Shown: positions 24,153 to 33,451, counted from the stretch's first letter. The stretch: 47,006 nt of DNA from Actinoplanes sp. KI2 (GCF_025630775.1 NZ_JAOSZE010000067.1:1-47006), one strand, 5' to 3'. A program made the numbers and translations. Notes: a model not told the origin generated them from the sequence alone.

Positions 24153-24177
24153 GGAAAGCCGCGCGATAGTACGCGTC

Positions 24178-25575
24178 ATGTCGACCGTTCGTCGCGTCGC
24201 CGCCGTCGCCATTGCCGCGACCGTCATTCTTGGCCTGTCCGCGTCCGGGGCTCAGGCGCATCGTCACACGACATTGTTCGTCTCGCCGCACGGGTCCGAT
24301 TCCGCGGCCGGGACGGCCCGCGCCCCGATGCGGACGCCGCAGGCCGCGGTCGATCGGCTCGGACGGGCGGGCGGCACCGTGCGGCTCGCCCGCGGCGCGT
24401 ACCCGAAACAGCGGATCGTGCTGAACGGCCGTGACCATGTCGCGATCGTGGGCTCGCCGGGGGCCGTGCTCGACGGCACGGGGCTGACGGTGCCGGACGG
24501 GCAGAACGGCATGGTCGAGATCCGCAACAGCTCCGATGTCACCGTGTCGGGGCTCGGCATCACCGGGTACCGGACGACCTCGCTGGACGCCGTGCCGATC
24601 GGGATCTTCGTGACCGGCGCGGGACACGGAATCCGGCTGCTCGGCAACCACGTCCACCATCTCGGCAACGACAACGGGACGCTGGGCAGCTTCGACATGA
24701 ACGCGCACGGCATCGCGGTCTACGGCACGAACGCCCAGCGGTCGATCTCGGACGTCCGGATCAGCGGCAACGAGCTCGACCATCTGGTGCTCGGGGCGAG
24801 CGAGTCGTTGGTGCTCAACGGGAACGTCGACGGCTGGTCGGTGACGCGCAACGTCATTCACGACGACAACAACATCGGCATCGACGCGATCGGGTTCGAG
24901 CACACCATTTCCGGTCCGGCCCGATTCACCGACGTCAACCGGGCGCGGCACGGGCTGATCGCCGGCAATTGGGTGTCCCGGATCATCAGCGAGGGCAATC
25001 CGGCGTACTGGGAGGACGGCTCCTGGTGCAATTGCGCGGACGGCATCTACGTCGACGGCGGCGGCTCGATCGTCATTGCCGGCAACCGGGTGGACGCCTC
25101 CGACATCGGCATCGAGGTCGCCTCGGAATGGAAGCAGGGCCGCACGAACGACATCCGGGTCACCGGTAACGCGGTGACCGGCAGCCGCTACACCGGGCTG
25201 GCGGTCGGCGGGTACGACCAGGACCGCGGCGAGGCGTACGACGTCACGGTGACCGGGAACTGGCTGCGCGGCAACAACACCCTGCGCGACGGTTCGCCCG
25301 AGATGCTGCTGCAGTACTACGTGCACGACACCACGATCGCCCACAACACGGTCATCTCGACCAACCCGGGCCAGACCGTTCTGCTCTACCGCGACGCCCC
25401 GGCCGGGGGCGCCGCGAAGAACGCCCGGCTGGTCCTCGACCACAACACGTATCAGGGGCGGGCCGCCGCCGGCCACGAGCTCTACTACTGGAACGGCGTC
25501 GAGCGGCAGGGGCTCGCGGCCTACCGGGCGGCGAGCGGCCAGGACGGGTCGAGCACGTACACGGTGAGCCGCTGA
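24178..25575 (+). CDS. Secreted right-handed parallel beta-helix protein (polysaccharide lyase-like)
   Basis: Protein of 465 residues. A signal peptide at residues 1-27 (ending ASGAQAH) is followed by LFVSPHGSDSAAGTARAPMRTPQAAVDRL, the start of many secreted parallel beta-helix enzymes, with DUF1565-like pectate-lyase 9 and 1 relatives. The body is a series of short beta-helix rungs (VTVSGLGITGYRT, IRLLGNHVHHLG, VRISGNELDHLV, WSVTRNVIHDDNNIGIDAIG). WCNCADGIYVDGGG may be close to the active centre. It probably acts on an extracellular polysaccharide, but the substrate and the identity as lyase or hydrolase are unknown. There is no Shine-Dalgarno before ATG 24178; a GATAGT element eight bases upstream would suit a leaderless transcript. 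Confidence 0.75.
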   Translation: MSTVRRVAAVAIAATVILGLSASGAQAHRHTTLFVSPHGSDSAAGTARAPMRTPQAAVDRLGRAGGTVRLARGAYPKQRIVLNGRDHVAIVGSPGAVLDGTGLTVPDGQNGMVEIRNSSDVTVSGLGITGYRTTSLDAVPIGIFVTGAGHGIRLLGNHVHHLGNDNGTLGSFDMNAHGIAVYGTNAQRSISDVRISGNELDHLVLGASESLVLNGNVDGWSVTRNVIHDDNNIGIDAIGFEHTISGPARFTDVNRARHGLIAGNWVSRIISEGNPAYWEDGSWCNCADGIYVDGGGSIVIAGNRVDASDIGIEVASEWKQGRTNDIRVTGNAVTGSRYTGLAVGGYDQDRGEAYDVTVTGNWLRGNNTLRDGSPEMLLQYYVHDTTIAHNTVISTNPGQTVLLYRDAPAGGAAKNARLVLDHNTYQGRAAAGHELYYWNGVERQGLAAYRAASGQDGSSTYTVSR

Positions 25576-25641
25576 CCGAGGGAAACCTTCGCCGCCGACC
25601 GAGGGAAACCTTCGCCGTAGACCGAGCGGAACCGAAGCGGG
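25574..25641. repeat. Three 23-bp repeats before the serpin gene
   Basis: Units begin at 25574, 25597 and 25620 with GACCGAG(G/C)GGAA. The first two differ only in the last two bases and the third is diverged. They start inside the stop codon of the beta-helix gene and end 22 bases before the serpin start, filling the whole intergenic gap. Possible roles are an operator array or mRNA leader structure. Confidence 0.85.
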
Positions 25642-25662
25642 CTCCGGGCCCGTCGAAGGGGC

Positions 25663-26877
25663 GTGAACAGAAAGCTGATAGCCCTCCTCGCGGTCGCCCT
25701 GTTGGTCGGCGCCTGCGGGTCGACGGTTCCGGGCGATGCCGGGCGGATCGACGCGAAGCTGGTCAGCGACCTCCAACCCGGCGATGCGCAGGCCGTCGCG
25801 CGGTCGGTGGACGCGTTCGGGTTCGACCTGTTCCGCCAGCTGGCCGACGGGAAGCAGAACACGATCACGTCCCCGCTGTCGGTGGCCGTGCTGCTCGCGA
25901 TGGTCCTGGCCGGCGCGGACGGTGACACGGCCACCCGGATGGCCGAGGTGCTGCACCTCGGCGAGCGCCGCGACGTGCGCGTGGGCGCCCTGCTGCGCGA
26001 GCTCGCCGACACCGACGAGGTGAAGCTGTCGGTCGCCGACGCGCTCTGGGCGAGCCCTCGTACGCCGCTGCAGAAGGACTTTCAAGATTTCGTACGCCGG
26101 ACCTTCGGCGCCACGGTCGAGCAGGACGATCTGGCGTCGCCGCAGATCGTCCGGACGATCGACGACTGGGCCTCGAAGAACACCGGCGGCCGGATCGACC
26201 ACATCGCCTCCGACCTGGGGCTGCCCGACCCGCAGTCGGCCGTGGTGCTGCTCAACGCGGTGTACTTCCTCGGCCGGTGGCAGACGCCGTTCGACGCCGG
26301 CAACACCCGGCCCGCGCCGTTCGCGGTCGGCGGCGGCGCGCCCGTGGACGTGCCGACGATGTGGCTCGGCCACACGACCCTCGGCTACGCCCAGCTCGAC
26401 GGCTACCGGATGCTGCGCCTGCCGTACGGCAAGCATGGTCGCTACGGCATGGAGATCATGCTGCCGGACCGGGGCCGCTCCCTCTCCGGCCTGCTCGCGG
26501 GGCTCGACGAGGCCAAGTGGCGATCCGCGGTCGGGCGCCTCGGCGAGACGGAGATCGAGCAGGTGACGCTGCCGAAGTTCGAGCTGCGCTGGTCGGGCGG
26601 CCTGCTGAAACCGCTGCAGCGGCTCGGCCTGCCGACGACCGGCTTCAGCAGCATGTCGGCGGCCGATCCGGCGCTGACCACGGTCGTGCACAAGACCTAT
26701 GTCAAGGTCGACGAGCAGGGCACCGAGGCCGCCGCGGTCACCGGCGGGAACATGGCCATGTCGGCCCGCGCGAACCCGCTCGAGTTCCGGGTGGACCGGC
26801 CGTTCGCGTTCACCATCTCCGACACCGAGACCGGCGCGATCCTCTTCCTCGGCGCGGTCACCGACCCGCGATCCTGA
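25663..26877 (+). CDS. Serpin-family protease inhibitor, predicted lipoprotein
   Basis: Protein of 404 residues. The N-terminus (MNRKLIALLAVALLVGACGS) is a lipoprotein signal with Cys18. The serpin core is nearly complete: NTITSPLSVAVLLAMVLAGADGDTATRM, then VLLNAVYFLGRWQTPFD, VPTMWL, VTLPKFELRWSGGL and FRVDRPFAFTISDTETGAILFLGAV. The reactive-loop hinge EQGTEAAAVT (residues 351-360) has the small residues needed for loop insertion, so it should be inhibitory. Counting from P17 puts P1 at Ser367 in NMAMSARAN, with Met366 or Arg369 as alternatives. Serpins are uncommon in bacteria. Surface anchoring suggests protection of the cell or of its exoenzymes from proteases. Confidence 0.92.
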   Translation: MNRKLIALLAVALLVGACGSTVPGDAGRIDAKLVSDLQPGDAQAVARSVDAFGFDLFRQLADGKQNTITSPLSVAVLLAMVLAGADGDTATRMAEVLHLGERRDVRVGALLRELADTDEVKLSVADALWASPRTPLQKDFQDFVRRTFGATVEQDDLASPQIVRTIDDWASKNTGGRIDHIASDLGLPDPQSAVVLLNAVYFLGRWQTPFDAGNTRPAPFAVGGGAPVDVPTMWLGHTTLGYAQLDGYRMLRLPYGKHGRYGMEIMLPDRGRSLSGLLAGLDEAKWRSAVGRLGETEIEQVTLPKFELRWSGGLLKPLQRLGLPTTGFSSMSAADPALTTVVHKTYVKVDEQGTEAAAVTGGNMAMSARANPLEFRVDRPFAFTISDTETGAILFLGAVTDPRS

Positions 26878-26903
26878 CCGGGGATCGCGGGCCGGTGACC
26901 GGC

Positions 26904-28667
26904 TCAGTGCCAGGTGTCGCCGGTCGACTGGGTGCAGGCGCTGCCGGTGGTGAGGACCCGGTTCGCGCCCGATTCCCAGGTCACCGCGGAGCCGTTCTTC
27001 TTCACGTACTTGTATTCGACCGTGGTGTTCGCCGGCAGGCTCACCGTGCCCTGCCAGACCGGGTACGCCGCCGAGGACAGGGCCACGCCGCCGCTGGTGT
27101 TCCAGTTGCTCAGCTCGGCGCGGTTGCCGAGCACGTAGATGTTCTCGCCCCACACCGTGGTGGCGTTCACGGCGAACGTCACGGCGACCGTCGAGCAGGA
27201 GGTCGTCGAGGTGCGGGCGTTCACGTGCAGGGCCAGCATCGAGTTCGCCGGCACCGATGCGGTCAGCGTGCCCGACGAGCTGACCGTGTAGGTCGGTCCG
27301 CTGCACGTACCGCCGCTGTAGTCGCCGTGCGCGACGTCGCAGTAGGTGCCGGCGGGCAGGCCGGTCGTGAAGGTCCGGCTGAGCGTTGCGCCGTCCCGGT
27401 TGAAGATTGCGTACGCCGCGGAGCCGCGCCCGAACGCAATTTGATCGCCGCCGTTGGACCACCAGTTCGTCACCGCCGTGCCGGCCGCCGCGTTGTGGAA
27501 GCCGACCATGTTCTCGGTGGTGCGCCAGCGATGCTCGCAGGCCCAGCCGGACGAGCAGTTCACCGCGGTGGTGGTGCCGTTGGAGGCGGCGGGCGGGCCG
27601 GCGTCGGCGTTGCTGAACGTGAAGCTGCTCATCACCGACGGCGTCCCGTACGGATAGGCCAGCATGAACGCCTCGGCAAGCGCGTACGTGGTCCCGTCCT
27701 TGTAGGTCAGTTTCGCTCGCCCGTTGCGCTGGGTGTCATGGTTGTCGATGAAGGCGACCGCGTCCCCGCTCGCCACCAGCATCTGGCTCGGCAGGTTCTG
27801 CAGGCCGGACAGGTTGGCGTCGTGGAACGCGTTGCCGACCACGTCGCCGTACCGGAACTCGGTCACGTCGCCGATCCCGGTGTACTCGGTCGGGCTGATC
27901 TCCCCGGCGCCGCCCTCGATCGTCTCCTGGAAGATGTACGGCGTGCCGCTGAGCTTGCCGTAGATCGCCTGCAGGTCACCGGCCGGGATGTGCTTGGCCG
28001 CGTCCACCCGGAACCCGTCGACGCCCAGCGAGATCAGGTCGTTCAGGTACCCGTCGATCTTGCCGCGGACGTACGACGACTCGGTCGCCAGGTCGGACAG
28101 GTCGACCAGCTCGCAGTTCTGCACCTCCCAGCGGTCGGCCCAGTTGACGATGTCGTCGTTGCCGTTGCGCCCGCAGTGGTGGAAGTCGTTGGTGCCGTAC
28201 GGGACCGCCGGGTACGAGTAGTGGCTGTAGGTCGACCCGGCGCTGCCGGTGCCGGTGGACGCGCCGCCGGCCATGTGGTTGATCACCGCGTCTACGTAGA
28301 TCTTCACGCCCGCCGTGTGGCAGGTCTTGACCATCGACGCGAACGCGGCCCGGTCGCCGCGCCGGGACACCAGCTGGTAGCTGACCGGCTGGTAGTCCTG
28401 CCACCACGGGTAGCCGGAGCCGGGCAGCACCACGTGCTCCTGCGGCGGCGACACCTGCACGGCGCCGAAGCCCTTGGGGCCCAGCACGTTCGTGCACTCG
28501 GACGCCACCGACGCCCAGGGCCATTCGAAGAGGTGGACGATGACATCGCGCGCCCCGGGGCTCGCGTCGGTCTTGGCGTCGGCCTGGTGCGGGCGGCCGA
28601 TCGCCACGGTGACCGCGGCGGTGAGCAGGACCAGGGCGCCGGGGATCGCCCAGCGGCGGGTTCTCAT
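26904..28667 (-). CDS. Secreted alpha-amylase, GH13 with C-terminal CBM20
   Basis: Protein of 587 residues. The signal peptide is about residues 1-32. The GH13 barrel has all four conserved regions: VDAVINH (125-131), GFRVDAAKH with nucleophile Asp222, QETIEGG with acid/base Glu248, and FIDNHD with Asp311. The all-beta C domain follows, and the last 100 residues are a CBM20 starch-binding module (VTFAVNATTVWGENIYVLGN, WQGTVSLPANTTVEYKYVKK, WESGANRVLTT). The layout matches Streptomyces-type endo-acting alpha-amylases (probably subfamily GH13_32). A GGAGGT ribosome site precedes ATG 28667. It lies directly downstream of the larger GH13 gene on the same strand, with a hairpin terminator between, so the two are probably independent transcripts. 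Confidence 0.95.
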   Translation of the reverse strand: MRTRRWAIPGALVLLTAAVTVAIGRPHQADAKTDASPGARDVIVHLFEWPWASVASECTNVLGPKGFGAVQVSPPQEHVVLPGSGYPWWQDYQPVSYQLVSRRGDRAAFASMVKTCHTAGVKIYVDAVINHMAGGASTGTGSAGSTYSHYSYPAVPYGTNDFHHCGRNGNDDIVNWADRWEVQNCELVDLSDLATESSYVRGKIDGYLNDLISLGVDGFRVDAAKHIPAGDLQAIYGKLSGTPYIFQETIEGGAGEISPTEYTGIGDVTEFRYGDVVGNAFHDANLSGLQNLPSQMLVASGDAVAFIDNHDTQRNGRAKLTYKDGTTYALAEAFMLAYPYGTPSVMSSFTFSNADAGPPAASNGTTTAVNCSSGWACEHRWRTTENMVGFHNAAAGTAVTNWWSNGGDQIAFGRGSAAYAIFNRDGATLSRTFTTGLPAGTYCDVAHGDYSGGTCSGPTYTVSSSGTLTASVPANSMLALHVNARTSTTSCSTVAVTFAVNATTVWGENIYVLGNRAELSNWNTSGGVALSSAAYPVWQGTVSLPANTTVEYKYVKKNGSAVTWESGANRVLTTGSACTQSTGDTWH

Positions 28668-28777
28668 CGGGTACCTCCGGACGGGCCCTGGCCGGGGTGC
28701 GGCGGGGCCACTTTTCTCGCTGATATGGACGGTGCGACGGTGAACGGTCGTGGCTGCGGGCGGGGGAGGAGGAACGC

Positions 28778-28800
28778 CGGCGCCGCTGGCCGCGGCGCCG
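28778..28800 (-). terminator. Hairpin terminator of the large GH13 gene
   Basis: CGGCGCCGC (28778-28786) and GCGGCGCCG (28792-28800) form a perfect 9-bp stem with a TGGCC loop, 15 bases past the stop codon. There is no U-tract, as is common in actinomycetes. Confidence 0.55.
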
Positions 28801-28814
28801 ACCCTTCCGGCAGG

Positions 28815-31802
28815 TCAGCGAAGGTACGGCCCATCGGCCCCGACCTTTCCGGGCGCGGGGTTGCCGGGCAGCGCGAGCACGTACACCCGCAGGTCGCCCT
28901 TCGCGCTGACCGAGGCGGTCAGCGTGCCATTGGTAACGGTCTTGACGTCACCGGTGACGGCGTCGGTGTACGTACCGTTCGGAATCCCGGTGAACGTGGC
29001 ACCGGTCGAGACGGTCACCAGCGCGAAGCTGTCCACCGACCCGGACGTGTAGCGCCGCTTGTAGGCGATGTCGCCGCTGACCCCGTCGGTCGAGTACTGG
29101 CCCATCTGCAGGGCGGGGATCGCCCGGCGGATCTGGTTGAGCCGCTGCACGTGCTTGACCAGCGGCTGGGTGAGCGTGCCGGCGACCGCGCCGGTCGCGC
29201 TGCTCACCACCGAGTAGTCGGACGCCGTCACCGAGCCGTCGACGTGGTCGCCGTAGTAGGCACGGCCCGTGGTTGCGAGGGGGCAGGACGGGCCGCAGTC
29301 GATCTGCTTGCCGGCCTGGAACTCGATCTCCGAGCCGTAGTAGAGCGTCGGGATGCCGCGGAACGTCCACATCAGCGACATGTTCTCGGCCCAGGCGTCG
29401 GTGCCGCCGGTGTAGCGGGTGGACGACTTGTTCGGGCCGTAGTCGTGCGAGTCGACATAGACCGCGTTGTAGGTGGCGTCGTTGACCGAGTCGTCCGAGT
29501 CCTTGCCGTTGCGGAACGCGTTCCCGGCGTCCGAGAAGTTCATGTGCATCCGCATGTCGATGATGTTCATGCCGGAGAACTGGCTGTGGTCCGGCGCGTG
29601 ATACGCGTTGCCGTTGAGGAACGCGTTGGTGCTGACCGGCTGGTTCCCGGTGCCCAGCTGCTCCTCGTAGTTGTACTGGTCGAGGGCGGCCTGCACGTCG
29701 TCGTCGACGTACGTCCGGCGCTCCTTCCAGGTGAAGAACTGGGCCGAGTGGTTGACCGAGCCGCGGTTCCATTTGTCGTTGACGAAGGCGCCGACCTCAC
29801 CGAAGACGTAGAAGTCCTGCGCCTTGCTCGCGCCGTACTTCTGAATCAGGTGTTGTTGCAACGCCGGCAGGAACCGGCGGTTCCAGGTCACCCGGGGAAT
29901 GTGTACGGCGGTGTCGACCCGGAACCCGTCCACGCCCATGTCGATGTATTTGTTGTACGCGTCGATCAGGTACTTCTGGACGACCGGATTCTCGGTGTTG
30001 AAGTCGGCGAGGTCGTCCGCAAGCCAGCAGGAGCGGGAGTCCTCGCCCTCCCAGTTGCCGATCCAGCACTGGTGATAGAGCGTCGACGGGAACATGCCCG
30101 AGGTCGGCGACGGCCATTGGCAGTTGTGATTGGCGTACCCCTGCGGGCTGTAGGTCCCGTTCGCGACGCCCCAGTTCCGGCAGGTGTTGCCGGTCGGCTC
30201 GGTGGTGCTCCACAGGTCGCCGTTGTAGGCGCGGCCCTGGGCGAGCTGGTTCTGGGCGGCGGTCAATGTCGGGTCGGTGCCGTGGAACTCGGCCAGCGGG
30301 TCGTATTGCTGCCCGTCGACCTTCGTGCTGTACATCCAGTCCCACTGGCCGTCCTTGGCGCCCCACACCTTGGGCACGAAGAGGCCGTTCGCGCCCCACC
30401 GCGAGGAATGGTTGTAGACCACGTCCTGGAAGATCTTCAGGCCCTTGGCGTGCGCCTTGTCGATCAGATCCTGGTACGTTGAGCCGGGCGATTCGAGCCG
30501 CGGGTCCACCCGGAAGAAATCCCAGCCGTGGTAGCCGTGGTAGTCGTAGTCGGACCGGTTGAGCACGACCGGCGTGATCCAGATGGCCGAGAATCCGAGC
30601 CCCTTGATGTAGTCGAGCTTGTCGATCAGCCCCTTGAAATCGCCGCGGAACATCGGGTCGTGGTTCGCCGCGTTCCCGGACGAGATGTCCTGGCTCCCGC
30701 CGCGGTCGTTCGAGGTGTCCCCGTCGTAGAACCGCGCGGTCAGCACGAAATAGATGCTCTCCTTGCGGGGGTCGCCGCCGAGCATCTCGCCGCCGGCCGC
30801 CGCGGGCGGAGCGTCGCCGGTCGTCACCGTCCGGGTGGCGCTCGCCGCGGAGAGGTTTCCGGCCGCGTCGACCGCCCGCACCGTGTAGCCGTACGAGGTC
30901 TGCGCCGCCAGGCTGCCGTCGATGTACGAGTTGTACCCGCTGGTCAGCACGACCGTCCCGCCGCTGCCGCCACTGCGGGTGATCTGGTAGCCGGTCACTC
31001 CCCGGTCATCGGTCGACGCGGTCCAACCCAGCGTGACGGTCACGTGGTCGACGCTCGCGGTCAATCCGGTCGGCGTGCTCGGCGCGGTGGTGTCGGCCGG
31101 CACCGCGCTGCACGGATCGGTGGCGTCGCCGGTGACCACGCCGTCCTTCACCGTCGAGGTGCCCGCGTTCAGCGCGTAGTTCTTGCCGTTGTTGTTGTCC
31201 CAGCTCCCGGACCCGTTGTTGAAGGTGGCCGCGAGGGTCGTGGCCGCCCCGAGCTCGACGGTCTTCTTCACCCATCCGGTGCACGCCGTCTCGTTCATCG
31301 CCACGCCCGGCACGGTCGTCCACGCCCCGCCGGTCGGCGCGTAGTGCAGGTAGACCGTCGCCCAGTTCCGGCTGCCCTGGGCGTAGAAGACGGTCGCCGT
31401 GTTGTCCCCGGCCGGCGGCGTCGTGACGGTGCACGGGTCGGCCGAGGTCACCACCCCGCCGGTGATCGTGACGACGCCGGTGCCGACGCTGTAGTTGCGG
31501 CCCGAGTTGTTGTCCCAGGTGCCCGACCCGTTGGTGAAGGTGGTCTGCATCCCGGTCGCGCTGCCCAGGTCGATGTCCTTGCGGTACCAGCCGGCGCAGT
31601 CGGTGACCGCGGTCATCGGGACACCCGGGACGGTGGTCCACGAGCCGCCGGTCGGGGCGTAGTGGATGTTCACCGTGCTCCAGCTCGAGGACGGCTTGTA
31701 GAACACGGTGACGCTGTTCGTGGTCGCCGCCGACGCCGGCGTGACGACGAGGGGGATGGCGGCCAGGGCCGCGAGGACGGCGGAAAGCCACTTTCTGGAC
31801 AC
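28815..31802 (-). CDS. Large secreted GH13 amylase with two CBM25-like modules and FN3
   Basis: Protein of 995 residues from GTG 31802, which has an ideal GGAGGAG seven bases upstream. The signal peptide ends near VTPASAA. Two tandem starch-binding modules of the CBM25 type follow (NSVTVFYKPSSSWSTVNIHY and NTATVFYAQGSRNWATVYLH, each with HYAPTGG-WTTVPGV), at about residues 25-110 and 120-210. A fibronectin type III domain (215-305) precedes the GH13 catalytic part (310-990). Catalytic residues are visible in DGFRVDTAVHIP (nucleophile), FYVFGEVGAF (acid/base) and VYVDSHDYG. The calcium and starch regions DVVYNHSS and IYFVLTARFYDG are present. It probably degrades starch outside the cell. Size and modules recall the secreted amylases linked to the acarbose clusters of Actinoplanes, which I could not compare. 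Confidence 0.9.
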   Translation of the reverse strand: MSRKWLSAVLAALAAIPLVVTPASAATTNSVTVFYKPSSSWSTVNIHYAPTGGSWTTVPGVPMTAVTDCAGWYRKDIDLGSATGMQTTFTNGSGTWDNNSGRNYSVGTGVVTITGGVVTSADPCTVTTPPAGDNTATVFYAQGSRNWATVYLHYAPTGGAWTTVPGVAMNETACTGWVKKTVELGAATTLAATFNNGSGSWDNNNGKNYALNAGTSTVKDGVVTGDATDPCSAVPADTTAPSTPTGLTASVDHVTVTLGWTASTDDRGVTGYQITRSGGSGGTVVLTSGYNSYIDGSLAAQTSYGYTVRAVDAAGNLSAASATRTVTTGDAPPAAAGGEMLGGDPRKESIYFVLTARFYDGDTSNDRGGSQDISSGNAANHDPMFRGDFKGLIDKLDYIKGLGFSAIWITPVVLNRSDYDYHGYHGWDFFRVDPRLESPGSTYQDLIDKAHAKGLKIFQDVVYNHSSRWGANGLFVPKVWGAKDGQWDWMYSTKVDGQQYDPLAEFHGTDPTLTAAQNQLAQGRAYNGDLWSTTEPTGNTCRNWGVANGTYSPQGYANHNCQWPSPTSGMFPSTLYHQCWIGNWEGEDSRSCWLADDLADFNTENPVVQKYLIDAYNKYIDMGVDGFRVDTAVHIPRVTWNRRFLPALQQHLIQKYGASKAQDFYVFGEVGAFVNDKWNRGSVNHSAQFFTWKERRTYVDDDVQAALDQYNYEEQLGTGNQPVSTNAFLNGNAYHAPDHSQFSGMNIIDMRMHMNFSDAGNAFRNGKDSDDSVNDATYNAVYVDSHDYGPNKSSTRYTGGTDAWAENMSLMWTFRGIPTLYYGSEIEFQAGKQIDCGPSCPLATTGRAYYGDHVDGSVTASDYSVVSSATGAVAGTLTQPLVKHVQRLNQIRRAIPALQMGQYSTDGVSGDIAYKRRYTSGSVDSFALVTVSTGATFTGIPNGTYTDAVTGDVKTVTNGTLTASVSAKGDLRVYVLALPGNPAPGKVGADGPYLR

Positions 31803-31906
31803 GGAAGACTCCTCCATCGACCTTCGGTGGCGATGCGTCGCAGGACGATGTGCGGCAAAGCCCGTGACACGGGTGTAATCCCGCGTTCATATTGGTCGAG
31901 ACGCTA

Positions 31907-31950
31907 GCAACGACTTGCATCGATTGGAAGAGTTTTCGCCGATGTTGCAA
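31907..31950 (-). promoter_or_regulatory. Candidate sugar-repressor operator region of the large GH13 gene
   Basis: GCAA-CGAC-TTGC (31907-31918) is a perfect inverted repeat, and a palindromic TTGCAA lies at 31945-31950. Both are upstream of the GTG start. A TATGAA -10-like element on the minus strand (near 31893-31888) follows the first site, so the site would overlap the promoter. TTGC/GCAA half-sites are typical of MalR-type LacI repressors of actinomycete amylase genes. Assignment is inferred. Confidence 0.4.
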
Positions 31951-32020
31951 ATACCTACGGAGACGTGCGTCGATCTGGTCCAGCCCATGCCGGCGCTACG
32001 CTCTGATCAACGGCCGAAAG

Positions 32021-33103
32021 CTAGCCCGCGGGGGCCTCGTCCCCGGGGCGGGTGCGCCGGCTCATCTGCGCGCTTGCCGCAACGGTCTGTTCGGTGGGCT
32101 CCCGGCGGATCGCCTCGTACGCGGCGAAGGCCCGGGCGGCGTCCGCCTGCTCCCGGAGGCAGCGCGCCAGCGTCACCGCGTCCTCCAACGCCATCGACGC
32201 GCCCTGGGCCGCCGCCGGCGATGCGGCGTGCGCGGCATCACCGGCGAGCACCATGGCTCCGCGATGCCAGACCGGCGTGGTCGGCACGTCGTACGAGTCG
32301 CCCCCGGTGACATCGCCGCCGGTCGCACCGATCACCGCGGCGGCCGGCGACGCGTCGTCCCCGAACGCCAGCAACGCCCGCTCGCGCCACTGCGCGGCCG
32401 TGATCGTGGACTGTTCCGGCCCCGCCTGCGGCCCGGGAATCCGCGCGAACCACCAGGTACGCCCGTCGGGTGCCGCCGTGTAGCCGAAGAACCCCCGGCT
32501 TCCGAAGATCATGTGGTACGCGTCCGGGGCGGTGGGTGCCGGCGCGCCGGACGCGTAGCCGTAGATCACCGCCTGGCCGGTGTAGCGCGGGCGCGGGGCG
32601 TCCGGGTCGATCAGGCTGCGGGTCGCCGAATGGATCCCGTCCGCGCCGACGAGGATGTCGCCGGCCACGGAACCGCCGTCGGCGAAGGTCGCCCGCACCC
32701 CACCACCGGCGATCATCCCGGCCCGGACCAGCCGGCGTCCGTGCTCGATGCGCACGCCGCGCGCCACCGCCTCGCCCTGCAGCGCCCGGTACAGCGTGGA
32801 CCGCAGCAGGGTGCGCGGCCCCGCGTCGTCCGCATCGCCGATCCCGCGGGTCTCCAGCAGCCGCCCCTCGGCATCGTGGATCCGCACGCCGGCGGCCGGG
32901 TACGACCCGGCGATCACCGGCCGGTGCGCGTCGAGGGAGCGCAGTGCCGCCATGCCGTTGCCCATCACGGTGAGGAACGCGCCCGCATCGTCCCCGCCGG
33001 CCGGATACGCCTCGTACACGACGGGCTCGAACCCCGCCGCCCGCAACGCGATGGCGGTGGCGCAACCGGCGACGCCGCCGCCGATCACGAGAGCCTTGGT
33101 CAT
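32021..33103 (-). CDS. FAD-dependent monooxygenase (PHBH/UbiH-type)
   Basis: Protein of 360 residues. The N-terminal FAD-binding motif is GGGVAGCATAIALRAAG with the acidic residue in VVYEAY. The DG motif GADGIHSATR lies near residue 155. The second FAD motif GDAAHAASPAAAQGASMALEDA lies near residue 288. These are the three signatures of class A flavoprotein hydroxylases acting on aromatic or polyketide substrates. The C-terminal extension is short, so it probably has no thioredoxin-like tail. It stands alone between the amylase island and the DUF6883 pair, so the substrate is unknown. GGAGGAAT precedes ATG 33103. Confidence 0.9.
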   Translation of the reverse strand: MTKALVIGGGVAGCATAIALRAAGFEPVVYEAYPAGGDDAGAFLTVMGNGMAALRSLDAHRPVIAGSYPAAGVRIHDAEGRLLETRGIGDADDAGPRTLLRSTLYRALQGEAVARGVRIEHGRRLVRAGMIAGGGVRATFADGGSVAGDILVGADGIHSATRSLIDPDAPRPRYTGQAVIYGYASGAPAPTAPDAYHMIFGSRGFFGYTAAPDGRTWWFARIPGPQAGPEQSTITAAQWRERALLAFGDDASPAAAVIGATGGDVTGGDSYDVPTTPVWHRGAMVLAGDAAHAASPAAAQGASMALEDAVTLARCLREQADAARAFAAYEAIRREPTEQTVAASAQMSRRTRPGDEAPAG

Positions 33104-33451
33104 CAGATTCCTCCCGTGCAGTACCCGGCGCAGCGCTACCGGTGCGGCGCCCCGGCAGCAGACGCTACCTGCGCCGCCGGGTCATGCCTGCCCGGCACGA
33201 CTCCGCGAAGGGCGCATTGGACAGGTGGCCGACGGTCGATTAACGTATAGATTGTCGCCGTTGCGAGTTCTTCCCCCGTGGAATTCGCAGCGGCGCCTTT
33301 CTGCCACCACCCGGCCGGCACCGTGAGCGCCTGGGGCGCGTGACCTGCCGCTGGGGTAGTCGTGCTGGTGTGGAGGCGAGCGCCGGACGCATCGATGGAC
33401 GTTGCATGTTAGCTTCGGCGAGTGTGGGCGAGTTGCTGAACGGTCGACGCC
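33104..33451. other. Intergenic region with a promoter-like element
   Basis: I see no convincing intact gene here. TTGGAC (33217-33222) and TAACGT (33241-33246) form a good plus-strand promoter with an 18-bp spacer, overlapped by the AT-rich TATAGATT. It would drive the DUF6883 gene. From ATG 33406 a short frame (MLASASVGELLNGRRHDRAA, continuing EDAARRRSR) reads like protein and stops at about 33495, where the DUF6883 frame takes over, so a one-base slip may have cut its N-terminus. Confidence 0.4.

Noticed and set aside
23956..30482. Very long open frames (over 1000 codons) on both strands opposite the beta-helix, serpin and amylase genes
   Set aside because: These are antisense artefacts of high GC3. 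The coding strand carries complete, motif-bearing secreted proteins.
28815..31802. Part of an acarbose biosynthesis cluster
   Set aside because: The large GH13 enzyme resembles the amylases of such clusters in size and modules, but no cyclitol synthase, kinase or transporter genes of the pathway are in the window.
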